From positions 1 through 64,000 of the forward strand of contig CAMBEZ010000005.1 in assembly GCA_945865885.1 (NCBI GenBank): DNA of 64,000 bases, given 5' to 3'. The translations under genes were made by a program, and so were the position numbers. Source of the DNA: Owenweeksia hongkongensis DSM 17368 (GTDB lineage: Bacteria; Bacteroidota; Bacteroidia; Flavobacteriales; Schleiferiaceae). Below, one piece after another: positions 54,203 to 62,766 of the stretch. Within the stretch, counting starts at the first letter, position 1, and every line of letters begins with the position of its first letter. The notes under the pieces were generated by a model that saw only the letters and a program-made list of their open reading frames with translations, searched no databases and was not told the origin of the DNA.

Positions 54203-54745
54203 ATGTCTAAATTAAAATGGAGCGGCTTAGCCGTTCTCCTTCCCCTGGCCGCATTTGGCCAAAACATCACCGACATTGCCGCGGATGTGGCCATCGATGA
54301 GGTTGCTATGATGCGCATTGTGGATCAAACCGGTATCCCCATCAAATCGCTCTCGTTTTCCATTGTTTCCCCGACCGTTGCCGGTGATGTTCCGGTTGTG
54401 ACAGGATTTCACGATGCGTATATTCAGTTTACCAGCATTGCGTCTACCGCACCGGATAATTTCCGCAGTATTTCTGTTGAGGTGCAACCAACTTTACCGC
54501 CAGGATTGTCGCTTAATTTCGTTTCGGCGCCATCTTTAATTGGCAACATGGGTAATTTTTACACTACGTCTCTAAGCAGTATTAATACCACAGGACTGAT
54601 TGCAGATGGCATTGAAAGCGGATTTACCGGGACCGGATCCAATGTAGGGGTAAAAGTGTTGCACTTTTTGGACTTTAATCCTGAGTTGGTGCGTACCCAG
54701 CAATCGGGAATGTATTTGATGCGGTACACGTTGTCCAATTACTGA
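54203..54745 (+). CDS. Exported pilin-like/fimbrial-type protein (candidate)
   Basis: 180 aa. Signal peptide MSKLKWSGLAVLLPLAAFGQ. The mature sequence ends GIESGFTGTGSNVGVKVLHFLDFNPELV...GMYLMRYTLSNY, resembling a family I recall from Flavobacteria with a TG(S/A)GxNxG and YTL ending; the type is otherwise unnamed. It looks like an all-beta secreted subunit similar in style to spore-coat-U/pilin proteins. It is followed four bases later by a PapD-like gene. Function is inferred only. Confidence 0.6.
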   Translation: MSKLKWSGLAVLLPLAAFGQNITDIAADVAIDEVAMMRIVDQTGIPIKSLSFSIVSPTVAGDVPVVTGFHDAYIQFTSIASTAPDNFRSISVEVQPTLPPGLSLNFVSAPSLIGNMGNFYTTSLSSINTTGLIADGIESGFTGTGSNVGVKVLHFLDFNPELVRTQQSGMYLMRYTLSNY

Positions 54746-54749
54746 TAAA

Positions 54750-55472
54750 ATGGGTACTGGGAAGCAACCCCGTGCCGCCGGTTGGCGGCTCGGGGCGCTG
54801 TCCGCGGCGCTAGCCGCGGCCTCATTTTCAATCCAGGCGCAATTGGAAGTGGTCAATGGTTTGGCGCATCGGTTTAAGTCCAATCAAAGCATTTCGGGCA
54901 GCATTGAAGTATGTAACCGAAGCGAGCATGTTGAAACGGCTGTTTTGACGGTTCGGCCGTTGGTGCCCCGAAATGCTCCTGCGGTGGATTCGCAGCTGGT
55001 GGCTTCCGTGAATATTCCGCGTTCGGTGTCCATTCCTGCCGGAAAAAAGGTGAAAATCCCCTTTCAGGCAGACACATTGGATCGTGGATGTACGTCTGCC
55101 TGTATGGTCTACGTAGAACCTGCATCGGCCTTGGCCTACCTATGGGAAGCACCTAAGGATTCCATTGGTTTGGTAGCGGTTGTGCGGTACGGAGTTGCCT
55201 TGCTGGCCGGAGGGGGAGTGGTGCCGGATTCCTTGGTTTCGGTGCGTCCGGAACGCGACAGCACGGGCCTGTGGTTGGAACTCTCCAACCAATCGGCAGC
55301 TCTGTGGATGCCGCGTGCAACTTGGTCCGAACGCGGGTCGTCTCCTCAAAAGAACGAATGGGTGCTGTTGCCCGGAGAAACCAAACGCATTCGTTGGTCC
55401 TCTGTCTCGCGTCGTTTGGGGCGTTTGGTGGTGCTGGACGACGACCGAAGACGTTGGCAATGGACCCTGTGA
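54750..55472 (+). CDS. PapD-like periplasmic protein (candidate chaperone)
   Basis: 240 aa. Signal peptide: MGTGKQPRAAGWRLGALSAALAAASFSIQAQ, about 31 residues. The mature N-terminus has an Ig-like beta-sandwich pattern (SGSIEVCNRSEHVETAVLTVRPL, IPRSVSIPAGKKVKIPFQAD), like the first domain of pilus chaperones. The second half continues beta-rich with SDLWLELSNQS-like segments and ends in a basic tail. Three cysteines (one in EVCNRS, two in GCTSAC) could form a disulfide. It overlaps the next gene's start. Chaperone function is inferred from fold and context. Confidence 0.58.
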   Translation: MGTGKQPRAAGWRLGALSAALAAASFSIQAQLEVVNGLAHRFKSNQSISGSIEVCNRSEHVETAVLTVRPLVPRNAPAVDSQLVASVNIPRSVSIPAGKKVKIPFQADTLDRGCTSACMVYVEPASALAYLWEAPKDSIGLVAVVRYGVALLAGGGVVPDSLVSVRPERDSTGLWLELSNQSAALWMPRATWSERGSSPQKNEWVLLPGETKRIRWSSVSRRLGRLVVLDDDRRRWQWTL

Positions 55473-56674
55473 CTCCATGGATTTGGTCGCTTGCTTTGAG
55501 CAGTCAAATCAATTTCCAAACCAATGGTTTCCGGATTACCCCGGGGGCAACGGCACAATTTCGCCGATCGAACCATACCGTGCAATGGAGCCAGTTGGGA
55601 CGTAGAACATTCGTGGCTTGGAACAACAAAAGCGGCGGATTGCACGTAGTGAAGTCGTCGGACCGTTATTGGGTCCAAGCACAATACGAACGTGGTGCGT
55701 TGCGCAGTGGAGTTTGGTACGACGGGAACAGCAAGCAGCTATCTGCGGAATGCCAATTTGCCCGACCCACTTTCAACACCCGATTGAATTTCAACCCCCA
55801 CACGGGATTGAGGATTTCCGGAGTATATCGTCAATTTCGGTACGATTTTGGCCAGCGGTGGAACTTAAGTACGGAACCAATGGGCTTCCTACCGCGGTTG
55901 CGTGTGGCAGGAGGTTGGTCGGTTCAAACACCGGTTCAAGTTGAGGCTCATTGGCGAAAGGTTCAAGTTCAGTACCGATCCCAAAATTCAGAGTGGGGTT
56001 TGCTTCGTACTTCGTGGCAAGCACTTCCGGGGCTTCACACTGCAGCCACGGTATCTAGCAATAGGTGGCGAATTCAAGCCAATCAACGCTTTCAAACTAC
56101 CGGTAACGATTACCGTCCTTCCTGGTATCTAGAGTCTTCTTTTTTTGCGCAGAACGAAGGACTTGGGGGGAGTGCTGGGATTGGCCTAGGCGCTCATCGG
56201 TTCTATGCTGCTGTAGGCCAGCAACGAGCGGGAGGTGCAACCTATGAATTGGGTCTTCAAACTCACGGTAAATTGGGCTCAATGGGGCGCTATCAAGTTC
56301 AAGGAATTGCTCAGCACTATGGCAATTGGAATGTACAGGTGCGTGTGGTTCAAGGCGTGCAATGGGGAAACAGCAACAAGGGTAACCGAGCAGCGTGGGC
56401 CAAGCTAAACCTTCGGTTGCAATCGGAGGATGACGGTGCTCAAGCGTTGGTGCTGCTTACGGAAGTAGAAACCGGGCGCGTGGTTCGCTTGTTGTTGGAT
56501 GCTCACGCAGTGAAAACCGAGCGGATCCCGAGCGGTAACTACCGGGTGCGTACAGTAGGTCCGGAATTTTGGGAGTATTCCACGAATACCGAGCTGTTGA
56601 ATCTGGATCGGTCTTCTGGATCTAAGGATTTGACAATTGTAGCTAGTAAACTAAAATTCAAGGACATGAATTGA
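55460..56674 (+). CDS. Outer-membrane beta-barrel-like protein (usher-like candidate)
   Basis: 404 aa if started at the ATG at 55460 (13 bases inside the previous gene). Residues about 15-320 alternate hydrophobic and polar residues with many aromatics (VRYRSQNSEWGL, GIGLGAHRFYAAVGQ, YQVQGIAQHYGNWNVQVRVVQG), like amphipathic barrel strands. A C-terminal domain has ERIPSGNYRVRTVGPEFW. No signal peptide is seen from this start. From an in-frame ATG at 55358 the sequence MGAVARRNQTHSLVLCLASFG resembles one, but it lies inside the PapD-like gene. It is shorter than fimbrial ushers, and its N- and C-terminal usher domains are not recognised. Confidence 0.5.
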   Translation: MDPVTPWIWSLALSSQINFQTNGFRITPGATAQFRRSNHTVQWSQLGRRTFVAWNNKSGGLHVVKSSDRYWVQAQYERGALRSGVWYDGNSKQLSAECQFARPTFNTRLNFNPHTGLRISGVYRQFRYDFGQRWNLSTEPMGFLPRLRVAGGWSVQTPVQVEAHWRKVQVQYRSQNSEWGLLRTSWQALPGLHTAATVSSNRWRIQANQRFQTTGNDYRPSWYLESSFFAQNEGLGGSAGIGLGAHRFYAAVGQQRAGGATYELGLQTHGKLGSMGRYQVQGIAQHYGNWNVQVRVVQGVQWGNSNKGNRAAWAKLNLRLQSEDDGAQALVLLTEVETGRVVRLLLDAHAVKTERIPSGNYRVRTVGPEFWEYSTNTELLNLDRSSGSKDLTIVASKLKFKDMN

Positions 56675-57409
56675 TTAATTCAACAAACTTTCTAAGTAAA
56701 ATCCAGCGAAATAAGCCAACGATGCCGCGGCGGCACCCAGAAAAAGAGTTTCGGATGCACTGCGGATCAATGGAGTGTGGTTGATTCGACTCTTCATCCA
56801 TCCAATTCCTAAAAACGCCAGACCCGTCAAACTGCATGCGGCCCAAAACGGATTAACGGTTTCCGGCAACATTCCCGGTGCAACATAAACGATTAAAGGA
56901 ACAGCGCCAACGGTATTGAATGCTATGAAGGTCACCAACCCCACGGACCACGGAGATTCGGTTACGGGCTCCAATTCCAGTTCGTACTTCATCATTTCGT
57001 CTACCCAACGGTCTTTGTCAGAACAAATGGTTTCTACGGCATGTTCTAAGGCGCTGCCTGTGAAACCCTTTTTGCGGTATATATCGCGAATTTCTTCTCG
57101 TTCAATTTCCGGGAGGTGCTCCACCTCCCAATACTCTTTTTGTTTGTGTTTTTCGTACGATTCTCGATCTGTTTTTTGCGCCAGGAAGGCACCAACCGCC
57201 ATGGAAAATCCGTCGGCAATCAAGTTTGCGATCCCTAAAATAATAACGGTTGTTGTGCTCAGCCCAGCGCCTACACTGCCTGCTACAACGGCAAATGTAG
57301 TCACTGCCCCATCCATCCCGCCGTAGACAAATTCTCGAACGTGGGCTTGAAACCAGCCCCTCCATCCCGTCAAGGGCGCGTGGGGCTCGTGTAAATGGGC
57401 TTTGTCCAT
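56675..57409 (-). CDS. VIT1/CCC1-family iron/manganese transporter
   Basis: 244-aa membrane protein with the family start FVYGGMDGAVTTFAVVAGSVGAGL, an EADxxS-like segment after IADGFSMAVGAFLAQKTD, a charged cytoplasmic insert (EREEIRDIYRKKGF), and two helices near the C-terminus (YVAPGMLPETVNPFWAACSLTG, LGAAAASLAYFAGFYL). Probably moves Fe2+ or Mn2+ across the membrane. Convergent with the beta-barrel gene (the two stop codons directly abut) and ten bases after the fusion gene on the same strand. Confidence 0.9.
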   Translation of the reverse strand: MDKAHLHEPHAPLTGWRGWFQAHVREFVYGGMDGAVTTFAVVAGSVGAGLSTTTVIILGIANLIADGFSMAVGAFLAQKTDRESYEKHKQKEYWEVEHLPEIEREEIRDIYRKKGFTGSALEHAVETICSDKDRWVDEMMKYELELEPVTESPWSVGLVTFIAFNTVGAVPLIVYVAPGMLPETVNPFWAACSLTGLAFLGIGWMKSRINHTPLIRSASETLFLGAAAASLAYFAGFYLESLLN

Positions 57410-57418
57410 GGACGGAAT

Positions 57419-59566
57419 TTAGTGATTCTTGGCATTCCAAGCAGATATTCTGTGCTCGAAATTATCTTGAATGTTCAACCAGAATAAATTGTAATCGCCT
57501 ACGTGGTAGTTTTTCCATCGGTAGAAAAAGGCAAAGGGCATGTGCAGTTCGCGGACCTGAAGGGTACCGGATTCAACGGAAACAACCAAGGAATGGGGGT
57601 GTTTCAAGGAACCAGAACCAAACAGAATTCCTTGGTGGTTATCGGCAGGATTCGTGGGTACGTTTTCAAACCAAGTCATGGGGTTAATGGATGCAATGGA
57701 GTCCCCGTACACCTTTGGAAAAAAACCTTTTCCAAAGGTTCTCCACGAAACAAAGCAACCGGTTTGTTCCGGAGTCGTGCAAGGCAGGCAATAGGGTTCT
57801 AATGAATTTTTCCTAATGGGCATTCCAACCAAATAGGCCAAAAGCAAACGCGATCGTTGCTCCGCATCCGGCAAGATAACTTCATGCAAAAGACGTTCTG
57901 CGTGGTTGGTCCCTTGGCTGTGGCTCGCAACGACAATGGGCGTGTTGGACGGAACCGTCGCCAAAAAAACTCGGTAGGCCCTTACTACGTCGGAATAGGC
58001 GGTATCGAATGCGGCACGCGCTGCTTTACGTTCTTCGGGTACCTGTGTATAGTAGCCGTCGATGCGCATTTGGCGGTAGTAGGGAACGTAGACGTCCGCA
58101 CTTTGTACAAAGACACCAGCCTGGTTGGGGAGTGCTTTATCGACCACTTCCTTTTGGTGCTTTGGATCGCGCGGATCTACACCCCAGGATTTGCCCCGAT
58201 CGTAGAAGGTTGGGTATACATAGAATACGGCAGGACGCACGGGTAATTCTTTGGACGGCGCGTAGCGTGGTAACTGCAAGACCTCGTTCCGTGAGGGAAC
58301 TTTCGGGTGCATGGCCCAACTGGCAAGCGCAGAATAGTTCAATCCCTTCGGCTCATTTCCTTGAGCGCGAGCTATGGGACCAAAGCCCAAAACAGTAGCC
58401 AAAAGCAGCAATGGAAGGATTTTTTTAAACGGTAAGTCCACTCGGTACGTTGGAGGAATAACTTTTTTTAGAAATGGCTGAATCATGGCATTTAGAAGTG
58501 GATTGGTAGCGCGGGTAAGCCCGGCTGATCGGATGGGAACGGCTCCCAATCCGCTTTTCATTTCGGCGGCGGTCCTGCCCAGGTGGACGGTTTCTGCTTG
58601 GTGCTCAATGGCATATTCAACAAAATCATAGAGCATTCGTGGGTATACACACAAGTCTTTGTGTTGGGAATAATCCATTCCAACGAAAAGGGCGTGAAGG
58701 GTTCCACGATGCATCCAACCAAATCGAAAACCTACGGGTTGGTCGTCTTCGCCATACAAATAGACCGATAGGTGCACAAACTCTGCTGCGGTAGAGAGCC
58801 ACGTTTTCATTGTACCCAATGGGAAGGGATGGAGTTTAAAACCTGCTCGCGATTCAATTTGTTGGTACAAGTCCTGAAGCGAAGGTAACCAGAGGTCACA
58901 GTTGTCGGCACGAACAGAAACGGAACGGCAAGATGCGCTCCGCGATCGCACCGAAAGGGCCTTGGTCCGGAATTTGGTTTTAAAGGCGGCGAAGTAGTCG
59001 GTTTCGTTCTTCCAATCCGGATCCAGCGTAAGCTCCATGAGCGGTTCCACTTCGTAAGGATGAAAGCCACGATGCAACCAGTTCGTTTGCTCCTGGGCCA
59101 ACGGAATACCGGCATCTTTGACCAACAAAACACTGCTTTTTTCGCGCAACAAGGCGGACGCTAAATCCTGTGTTATGGAAATTTTCTCGTCTTCCGTTGC
59201 GCTTGAGTGAAAGTAAATTGGATTGAGGTCGGTTGCGAAAAGAGGCCCAACTACGGTGGTATTGAAGCCTTTAGGAGCCCAACGGCGTAGTAAATTTCGG
59301 AAAGCACCACCGGTGGAGGCTCGGTCGGTTTGAACGTAAGTGTCGCCTTGGTTCGTTGACACGGAAACGTGATGAACCACGGCTCGGGCTGCAGCGGTTC
59401 CGTCCTTTCGGTACCACCGCCAGCCTTCCGCCCGCCAGCCGGTGTTGTGTTGTTCCAATCCGCTCAGCCAGGCAGGCTGAAAAAAAAGCGGTGCATCGCG
59501 CGTATTCTCAATCCACTCGGCGTCTAAGGCGTCCAAAAGTGGTGTTTTTGCTCGGTTCCAAGCCAT
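57419..59566 (-). CDS. Fusion of an acyltransferase-like domain with an exported DUF3089 hydrolase
   Basis: 715 aa, one frame without internal stop. Residues about 1-370 resemble FemAB/GNAT-type acyltransferases (LFFQPAWLSGLEQHNTGW, YAFRTKFRTKALSVRSRS-like central helix, YGEDDQPVGFRFGW, LHALFVGMDYSQHKDLCVYPRML, AEMKSGLGAVPIRSAG). Residues 381-401 (KKILPLLLLATVLGFGPIAR AQG) form a hydrophobic segment that looks like a complete signal peptide. From 440 on there is a DUF3089 alpha/beta hydrolase: VFYVYPTFYDRGKSW, nucleophile S550 in VASHSQG. Start ATG at 59566; upstream frame overlaps plsC. Whether it is one protein or two is uncertain. Confidence 0.75.
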   Translation of the reverse strand: MAWNRAKTPLLDALDAEWIENTRDAPLFFQPAWLSGLEQHNTGWRAEGWRWYRKDGTAAARAVVHHVSVSTNQGDTYVQTDRASTGGAFRNLLRRWAPKGFNTTVVGPLFATDLNPIYFHSSATEDEKISITQDLASALLREKSSVLLVKDAGIPLAQEQTNWLHRGFHPYEVEPLMELTLDPDWKNETDYFAAFKTKFRTKALSVRSRSASCRSVSVRADNCDLWLPSLQDLYQQIESRAGFKLHPFPLGTMKTWLSTAAEFVHLSVYLYGEDDQPVGFRFGWMHRGTLHALFVGMDYSQHKDLCVYPRMLYDFVEYAIEHQAETVHLGRTAAEMKSGLGAVPIRSAGLTRATNPLLNAMIQPFLKKVIPPTYRVDLPFKKILPLLLLATVLGFGPIARAQGNEPKGLNYSALASWAMHPKVPSRNEVLQLPRYAPSKELPVRPAVFYVYPTFYDRGKSWGVDPRDPKHQKEVVDKALPNQAGVFVQSADVYVPYYRQMRIDGYYTQVPEERKAARAAFDTAYSDVVRAYRVFLATVPSNTPIVVASHSQGTNHAERLLHEVILPDAEQRSRLLLAYLVGMPIRKNSLEPYCLPCTTPEQTGCFVSWRTFGKGFFPKVYGDSIASINPMTWFENVPTNPADNHQGILFGSGSLKHPHSLVVSVESGTLQVRELHMPFAFFYRWKNYHVGDYNLFWLNIQDNFEHRISAWNAKNH

Positions 59567-59636
59567 ATTTAGGAGAACGCGTTCGGTTGTGTTTGGTTCT
59601 TTGATTTCGCCCAATTTGGGTGTTTTTTCGCAAAAT

Positions 59637-60359
59637 CTAGTTATTCTGGGCATCGAGGCGCAAAGAATCCAGGTTATCCTCCATCCAAGCTCGAACTTCA
59701 CTTTGAAGAACGTCGGCATTGCGGTTTTGAAAGGGAGGCGATACCGCACGATGGACGGTCCACCGCGGGTGATCCAACACGCGCAGCAAATGGGGAACAA
59801 ATGCTTCGTCCCCCACCCAAGCCATGCTGGGGTCAGAGTACTCCAGTGCGGTTGCCACCACGGGCCATCCTTCCTCGGCCGCAACGGCAAACATACCGGG
59901 GTGAAACGGCAGCAACCCCTCAGCAACGGTGGTGCCTTCGGGAAAAACAACTGGGCATTCGCCGTGGTGCATGCGTTCGCGCAACGCTTCTCGCGCAGCA
60001 CGACGGTTGTCTTTATTGGAGCGATCCACAAAAACGGTATCCAAGGCCCGAGCGGCCCATCCGATCAAAGGCCAATTGCGAACTTCCGCTTTGCTCAAAA
60101 AAACCACAGGCAGCGGGGAGTGAACAAACAAAACGTCGGCATACGACCGGTGATTGGCCACCATCAGCGCAGGACCGTTGTATTCACTTCCGCGGGAAAC
60201 TACGCGAATACCCATGGCCCACAGAAAGGAGCGGCGCCAGGTTTTGTAAATCCAATCGTGGACGTGCGGGCGACGTCCCATAATTCGAGTTAAAAGAAGG
60301 GCCAGCAACGCGAGCAATGCCGACGCCACAAAAAATACCAAGCGTACCAGTCGTCTCAC
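59637..60359 (-). CDS. plsC: Lysophospholipid acyltransferase (PlsC type)
   Basis: 240 aa with an N-terminal membrane anchor (FFVASALLALLALLLTRI). The acyltransferase motifs are VANHRSYADVLF (HX4D), FLSKAEVRNWPLIGW, VFVDRS and VVFPEGTTV. It makes phosphatidic acid from lysophosphatidic acid, or a related ester. The start is a GTG at 60359. A neighbouring downstream gene encodes an acyltransferase-hydrolase fusion, so the two may share a lipid-related role. Confidence 0.88.
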   Translation of the reverse strand: MRRLVRLVFFVASALLALLALLLTRIMGRRPHVHDWIYKTWRRSFLWAMGIRVVSRGSEYNGPALMVANHRSYADVLFVHSPLPVVFLSKAEVRNWPLIGWAARALDTVFVDRSNKDNRRAAREALRERMHHGECPVVFPEGTTVAEGLLPFHPGMFAVAAEEGWPVVATALEYSDPSMAWVGDEAFVPHLLRVLDHPRWTVHRAVSPPFQNRNADVLQSEVRAWMEDNLDSLRLDAQNN

Positions 60360-60516
60360 AGCAAAGAGATGATTAGTGGTTGTTTGTTCTTATTCTGGGA
60401 GACTCGATGTGCAAAGGCTGTTTTGTGCCAAACGTATGCAGGAATAACCGCAAAAAAAGATCCAAGTAAATCCGCAGAACACGCCCTCATTCCTTGGGTG
60501 CGGTGCACCGTACGCA

Positions 60517-61293
60517 TCATACTTCTTTGATGAACTGCGCAGAATCAAACCGCAGCCGTTTGCCGTAAACGCCATTTTCCGCTCGTTTTCCAGCAGAGAC
60601 CACCATGGTGATTTCCGCACTCGACGGCAAATTCAAGATGCGCCGAACGCGAACGCCATCAAATCCTTCCATGGGACAGGTGTCGTATCCGTTTGCTCGG
60701 AAGGCCAACATCAAATTTTCGCACGCCAAAGCCACGGACTTGTGCCCTATGACCCGCATGTCTGAATTGCTTTTGGGACTGCGGGGGGTGGGCTTGGAAA
60801 GGCCACGAGCCCACATGGCCAAACGTTTGATCCAGCCGCGCCATTCCAAAATTCCTTGTTCGTAGGCCATGGGAATCACCACGTTGTGGTACTGGTAGGC
60901 GGATTTTCGTTTGGCGATTTTCTCTGGGCTGAACAGTCCCAACATTTGGTTGTTCCGCTGACGCCATAAATCGTGACGCGAAACCGCAACCAGCAATTCA
61001 GCCGCCGTTTTCGCGGCAGGTTGGTTGAGACAGGCTTCCACCAAGGCCGCTTTTTTCTTGGGATCTCGAACCCAGTAGAACTCCCACGTTTGCAAATTGC
61101 TGGAATTGGGTGCTAAAAGGGCCAACCGCAAGCACTCCCGAACAACTTCCTCTGGAATGGGGTCGCCGTTGTACACGCGAACGCTTCTTCGGCTCTCCAC
61201 AACCTGCGCAAAAGCAGCAGGGTCGCACAGTATAGCAGGTTCGGTGTAGTTGTATTTCTGTTCTTGATCAAAAATGGAAACCCCAGAAGCCAT
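60517..61293 (-). CDS. Nitroreductase-family protein
   Basis: 258-aa FMN-dependent oxidoreductase. The N-terminal half has SRRSVRVYNGDPIPEEVVRECLRLALLAPNSSNLQTWEFY, the typical FMN-binding start. Later there are GHKSVALACENLMLAFRANGYDTCPMEGFD and LPSSAEITMVVSAG near the end. Physiological substrate is unknown. It starts 86 bases after a perfect TACCTTTG box, an unusually long leader for this window. Confidence 0.85.
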   Translation of the reverse strand: MASGVSIFDQEQKYNYTEPAILCDPAAFAQVVESRRSVRVYNGDPIPEEVVRECLRLALLAPNSSNLQTWEFYWVRDPKKKAALVEACLNQPAAKTAAELLVAVSRHDLWRQRNNQMLGLFSPEKIAKRKSAYQYHNVVIPMAYEQGILEWRGWIKRLAMWARGLSKPTPRSPKSNSDMRVIGHKSVALACENLMLAFRANGYDTCPMEGFDGVRVRRILNLPSSAEITMVVSAGKRAENGVYGKRLRFDSAQFIKEV

Positions 61294-61379
61294 GATGATT
61301 GGTTTGGTAAAAAACGATGAGCAGTAGTTGATTGAAAAGAGTGAATGGTGCGAAAAATAGGCATCAAAGGACCCTACTA

Positions 61380-61387
61380 CAAAGGTA
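61380..61387 (-). promoter_or_regulatory. Promoter -7 box for the nitroreductase gene
   Basis: TACCTTTG on the minus strand, 86 bases before the ATG. The untranslated leader spans about 61294-61375 and has no obvious hairpin. Confidence 0.45.
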
Positions 61388-61416
61388 CGCTTTGGTTGCA
61401 GGCGTTCCTGAATTGT

Positions 61417-62718
61417 TTACGATTCAATAAAATCCAAATCGCGATCAAAGGTTTCCGGAAGGTGCAAAGCGGCCCATGCCGTCAACGATACCACCACCAG
61501 CCCCGTAAGCATGCCGCTGTGGGTATAGGAAAAGTGGCTTTGCAATGCGGTAAAGAGGGCGGAAATCAAAACCAAGGCCCCGCGGACCATATTTGGAATG
61601 GTGGTGGTTGCCGTGGCGCGCAGGTTGGTACCAAAACGCTCGGCAGCCATGGTCACAAACAGGGCCCAAAAACCAGTACCAAATCCCAACAAGGCGCACG
61701 CAGCATAGAGTTCCGTTGTGGACTGTGCCTGGAAGAAGAAAATCAGACCTGCGGCGGTAATGCCGTAAAAGATGTACAAGGCTTTTTTGCGGCTTCGCAA
61801 GGCTTGACTCAAAAAACCGATGGCCAAATCGCCCAGAGAAATTGCTGCGTAGGCCACCATGATGGCAAACCCAGGATCCACTTCGCCCGGCAAGCCACGG
61901 TCTCGAGCAAATTCTCTGGAAAAGGAAACCAAAATTCCAATGACGTACCACGTGGGCAAACCAATGAGAATGCTTTGCAGGTAGGCTATTGCCCGCGCCC
62001 GGGGTCGGAATAAGTCCAAGAACCGACCCCGCGGCACGTTTGGATTTTGCACCACAGACTGAAACATTCCGGATTCGGAAACGCGGATTCGAAGGAAGAG
62101 TAGGGCCAGTCCCAACAGCCCACCAACGGCATAGCACGAACGCCAGTCCAGCCATTCCTTCATGAAGAACGCGGCAACGGCGCCGGATAAGCCCACGGCC
62201 GCCACCAGTGAAGTGCCCAGACCGCGTTTTTCTTTGGGCAAAAGTTCTGCCACCAGCGTGATCCCCACGCCCAACTCCCCGGCCAAACCAATGCCGCTGA
62301 TGAATCGAACCCACGCATACTGATCCACAGTTTGCACCCAAGCGTTGGCTAAATTGCCCAACGAATACAGCAAAATGGAGGCAAACAACACCTTGAGTCT
62401 ACCGCGTTTGTCCCCCAACACGCCCCAAAGAATCCCTCCCAGTAGGAGACCGGCCATTTGAAAGTTGATGATTCTCAAACCCTCGGTGGCAATTTGCGCA
62501 TCCGACAACCCCAAGGATTGCAGCGACGGAACGCGCAGTATGCTGAACATGAGCAGGTCGTAGATGTCCACAAAGTACCCCAGTGCGGCCACAAAAACAG
62601 CTGGCTGAAATATGGAATTGGACCTTTGATTTCCAAGGTTTGCTGCGGATGGGGCGGGAGTGGGGGCAGGAGTTGGCACGGTAGGTTGATAAATTCCGGA
62701 AGCGACCGAAGGAAACAA
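61417..62718 (-). CDS. Major facilitator superfamily transporter
   Basis: 433 aa with 12 hydrophobic segments. After a proline-rich cytoplasmic start ([15 protein letters not shown]), helix 1 begins [19 protein letters not shown]. The motif A loop is [21 protein letters not shown], and the helix 4-5 region has [25 protein letters not shown]. Closest in style to metabolite/H+ symporters (sugar or organic acid); substrate unknown. A TTG start at 62718 is used because no ATG precedes helix 1. Divergent from another MFS gene 48 bases away. Confidence 0.82.
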   Translation of the reverse strand: MFPSVASGIYQPTVPTPAPTPAPSAANLGNQRSNSIFQPAVFVAALGYFVDIYDLLMFSILRVPSLQSLGLSDAQIATEGLRIINFQMAGLLLGGILWGVLGDKRGRLKVLFASILLYSLGNLANAWVQTVDQYAWVRFISGIGLAGELGVGITLVAELLPKEKRGLGTSLVAAVGLSGAVAAFFMKEWLDWRSCYAVGGLLGLALLFLRIRVSESGMFQSVVQNPNVPRGRFLDLFRPRARAIAYLQSILIGLPTWYVIGILVSFSREFARDRGLPGEVDPGFAIMVAYAAISLGDLAIGFLSQALRSRKKALYIFYGITAAGLIFFFQAQSTTELYAACALLGFGTGFWALFVTMAAERFGTNLRATATTTIPNMVRGALVLISALFTALQSHFSYTHSGMLTGLVVVSLTAWAALHLPETFDRDLDFIES

Positions 62719-62752
62719 TTGATTTGCGCCGAAAAGTACAAAAGAAGGTGCT

Positions 62753-62760
62753 TACCTTCG
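62753..62760 (+). promoter_or_regulatory. Promoter -7 box for the second MFS gene
   Basis: TACCTTCG, one mismatch to TAnnTTTG, six bases before the ATG at 62767. Confidence 0.42.
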
Positions 62761-62766
62761 TTTGCT

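Noticed and set aside
59567-60031. Extension of the fusion protein upstream to 60031
   Set aside because: The extra 155 residues lie wholly within plsC in another frame and look non-coding.
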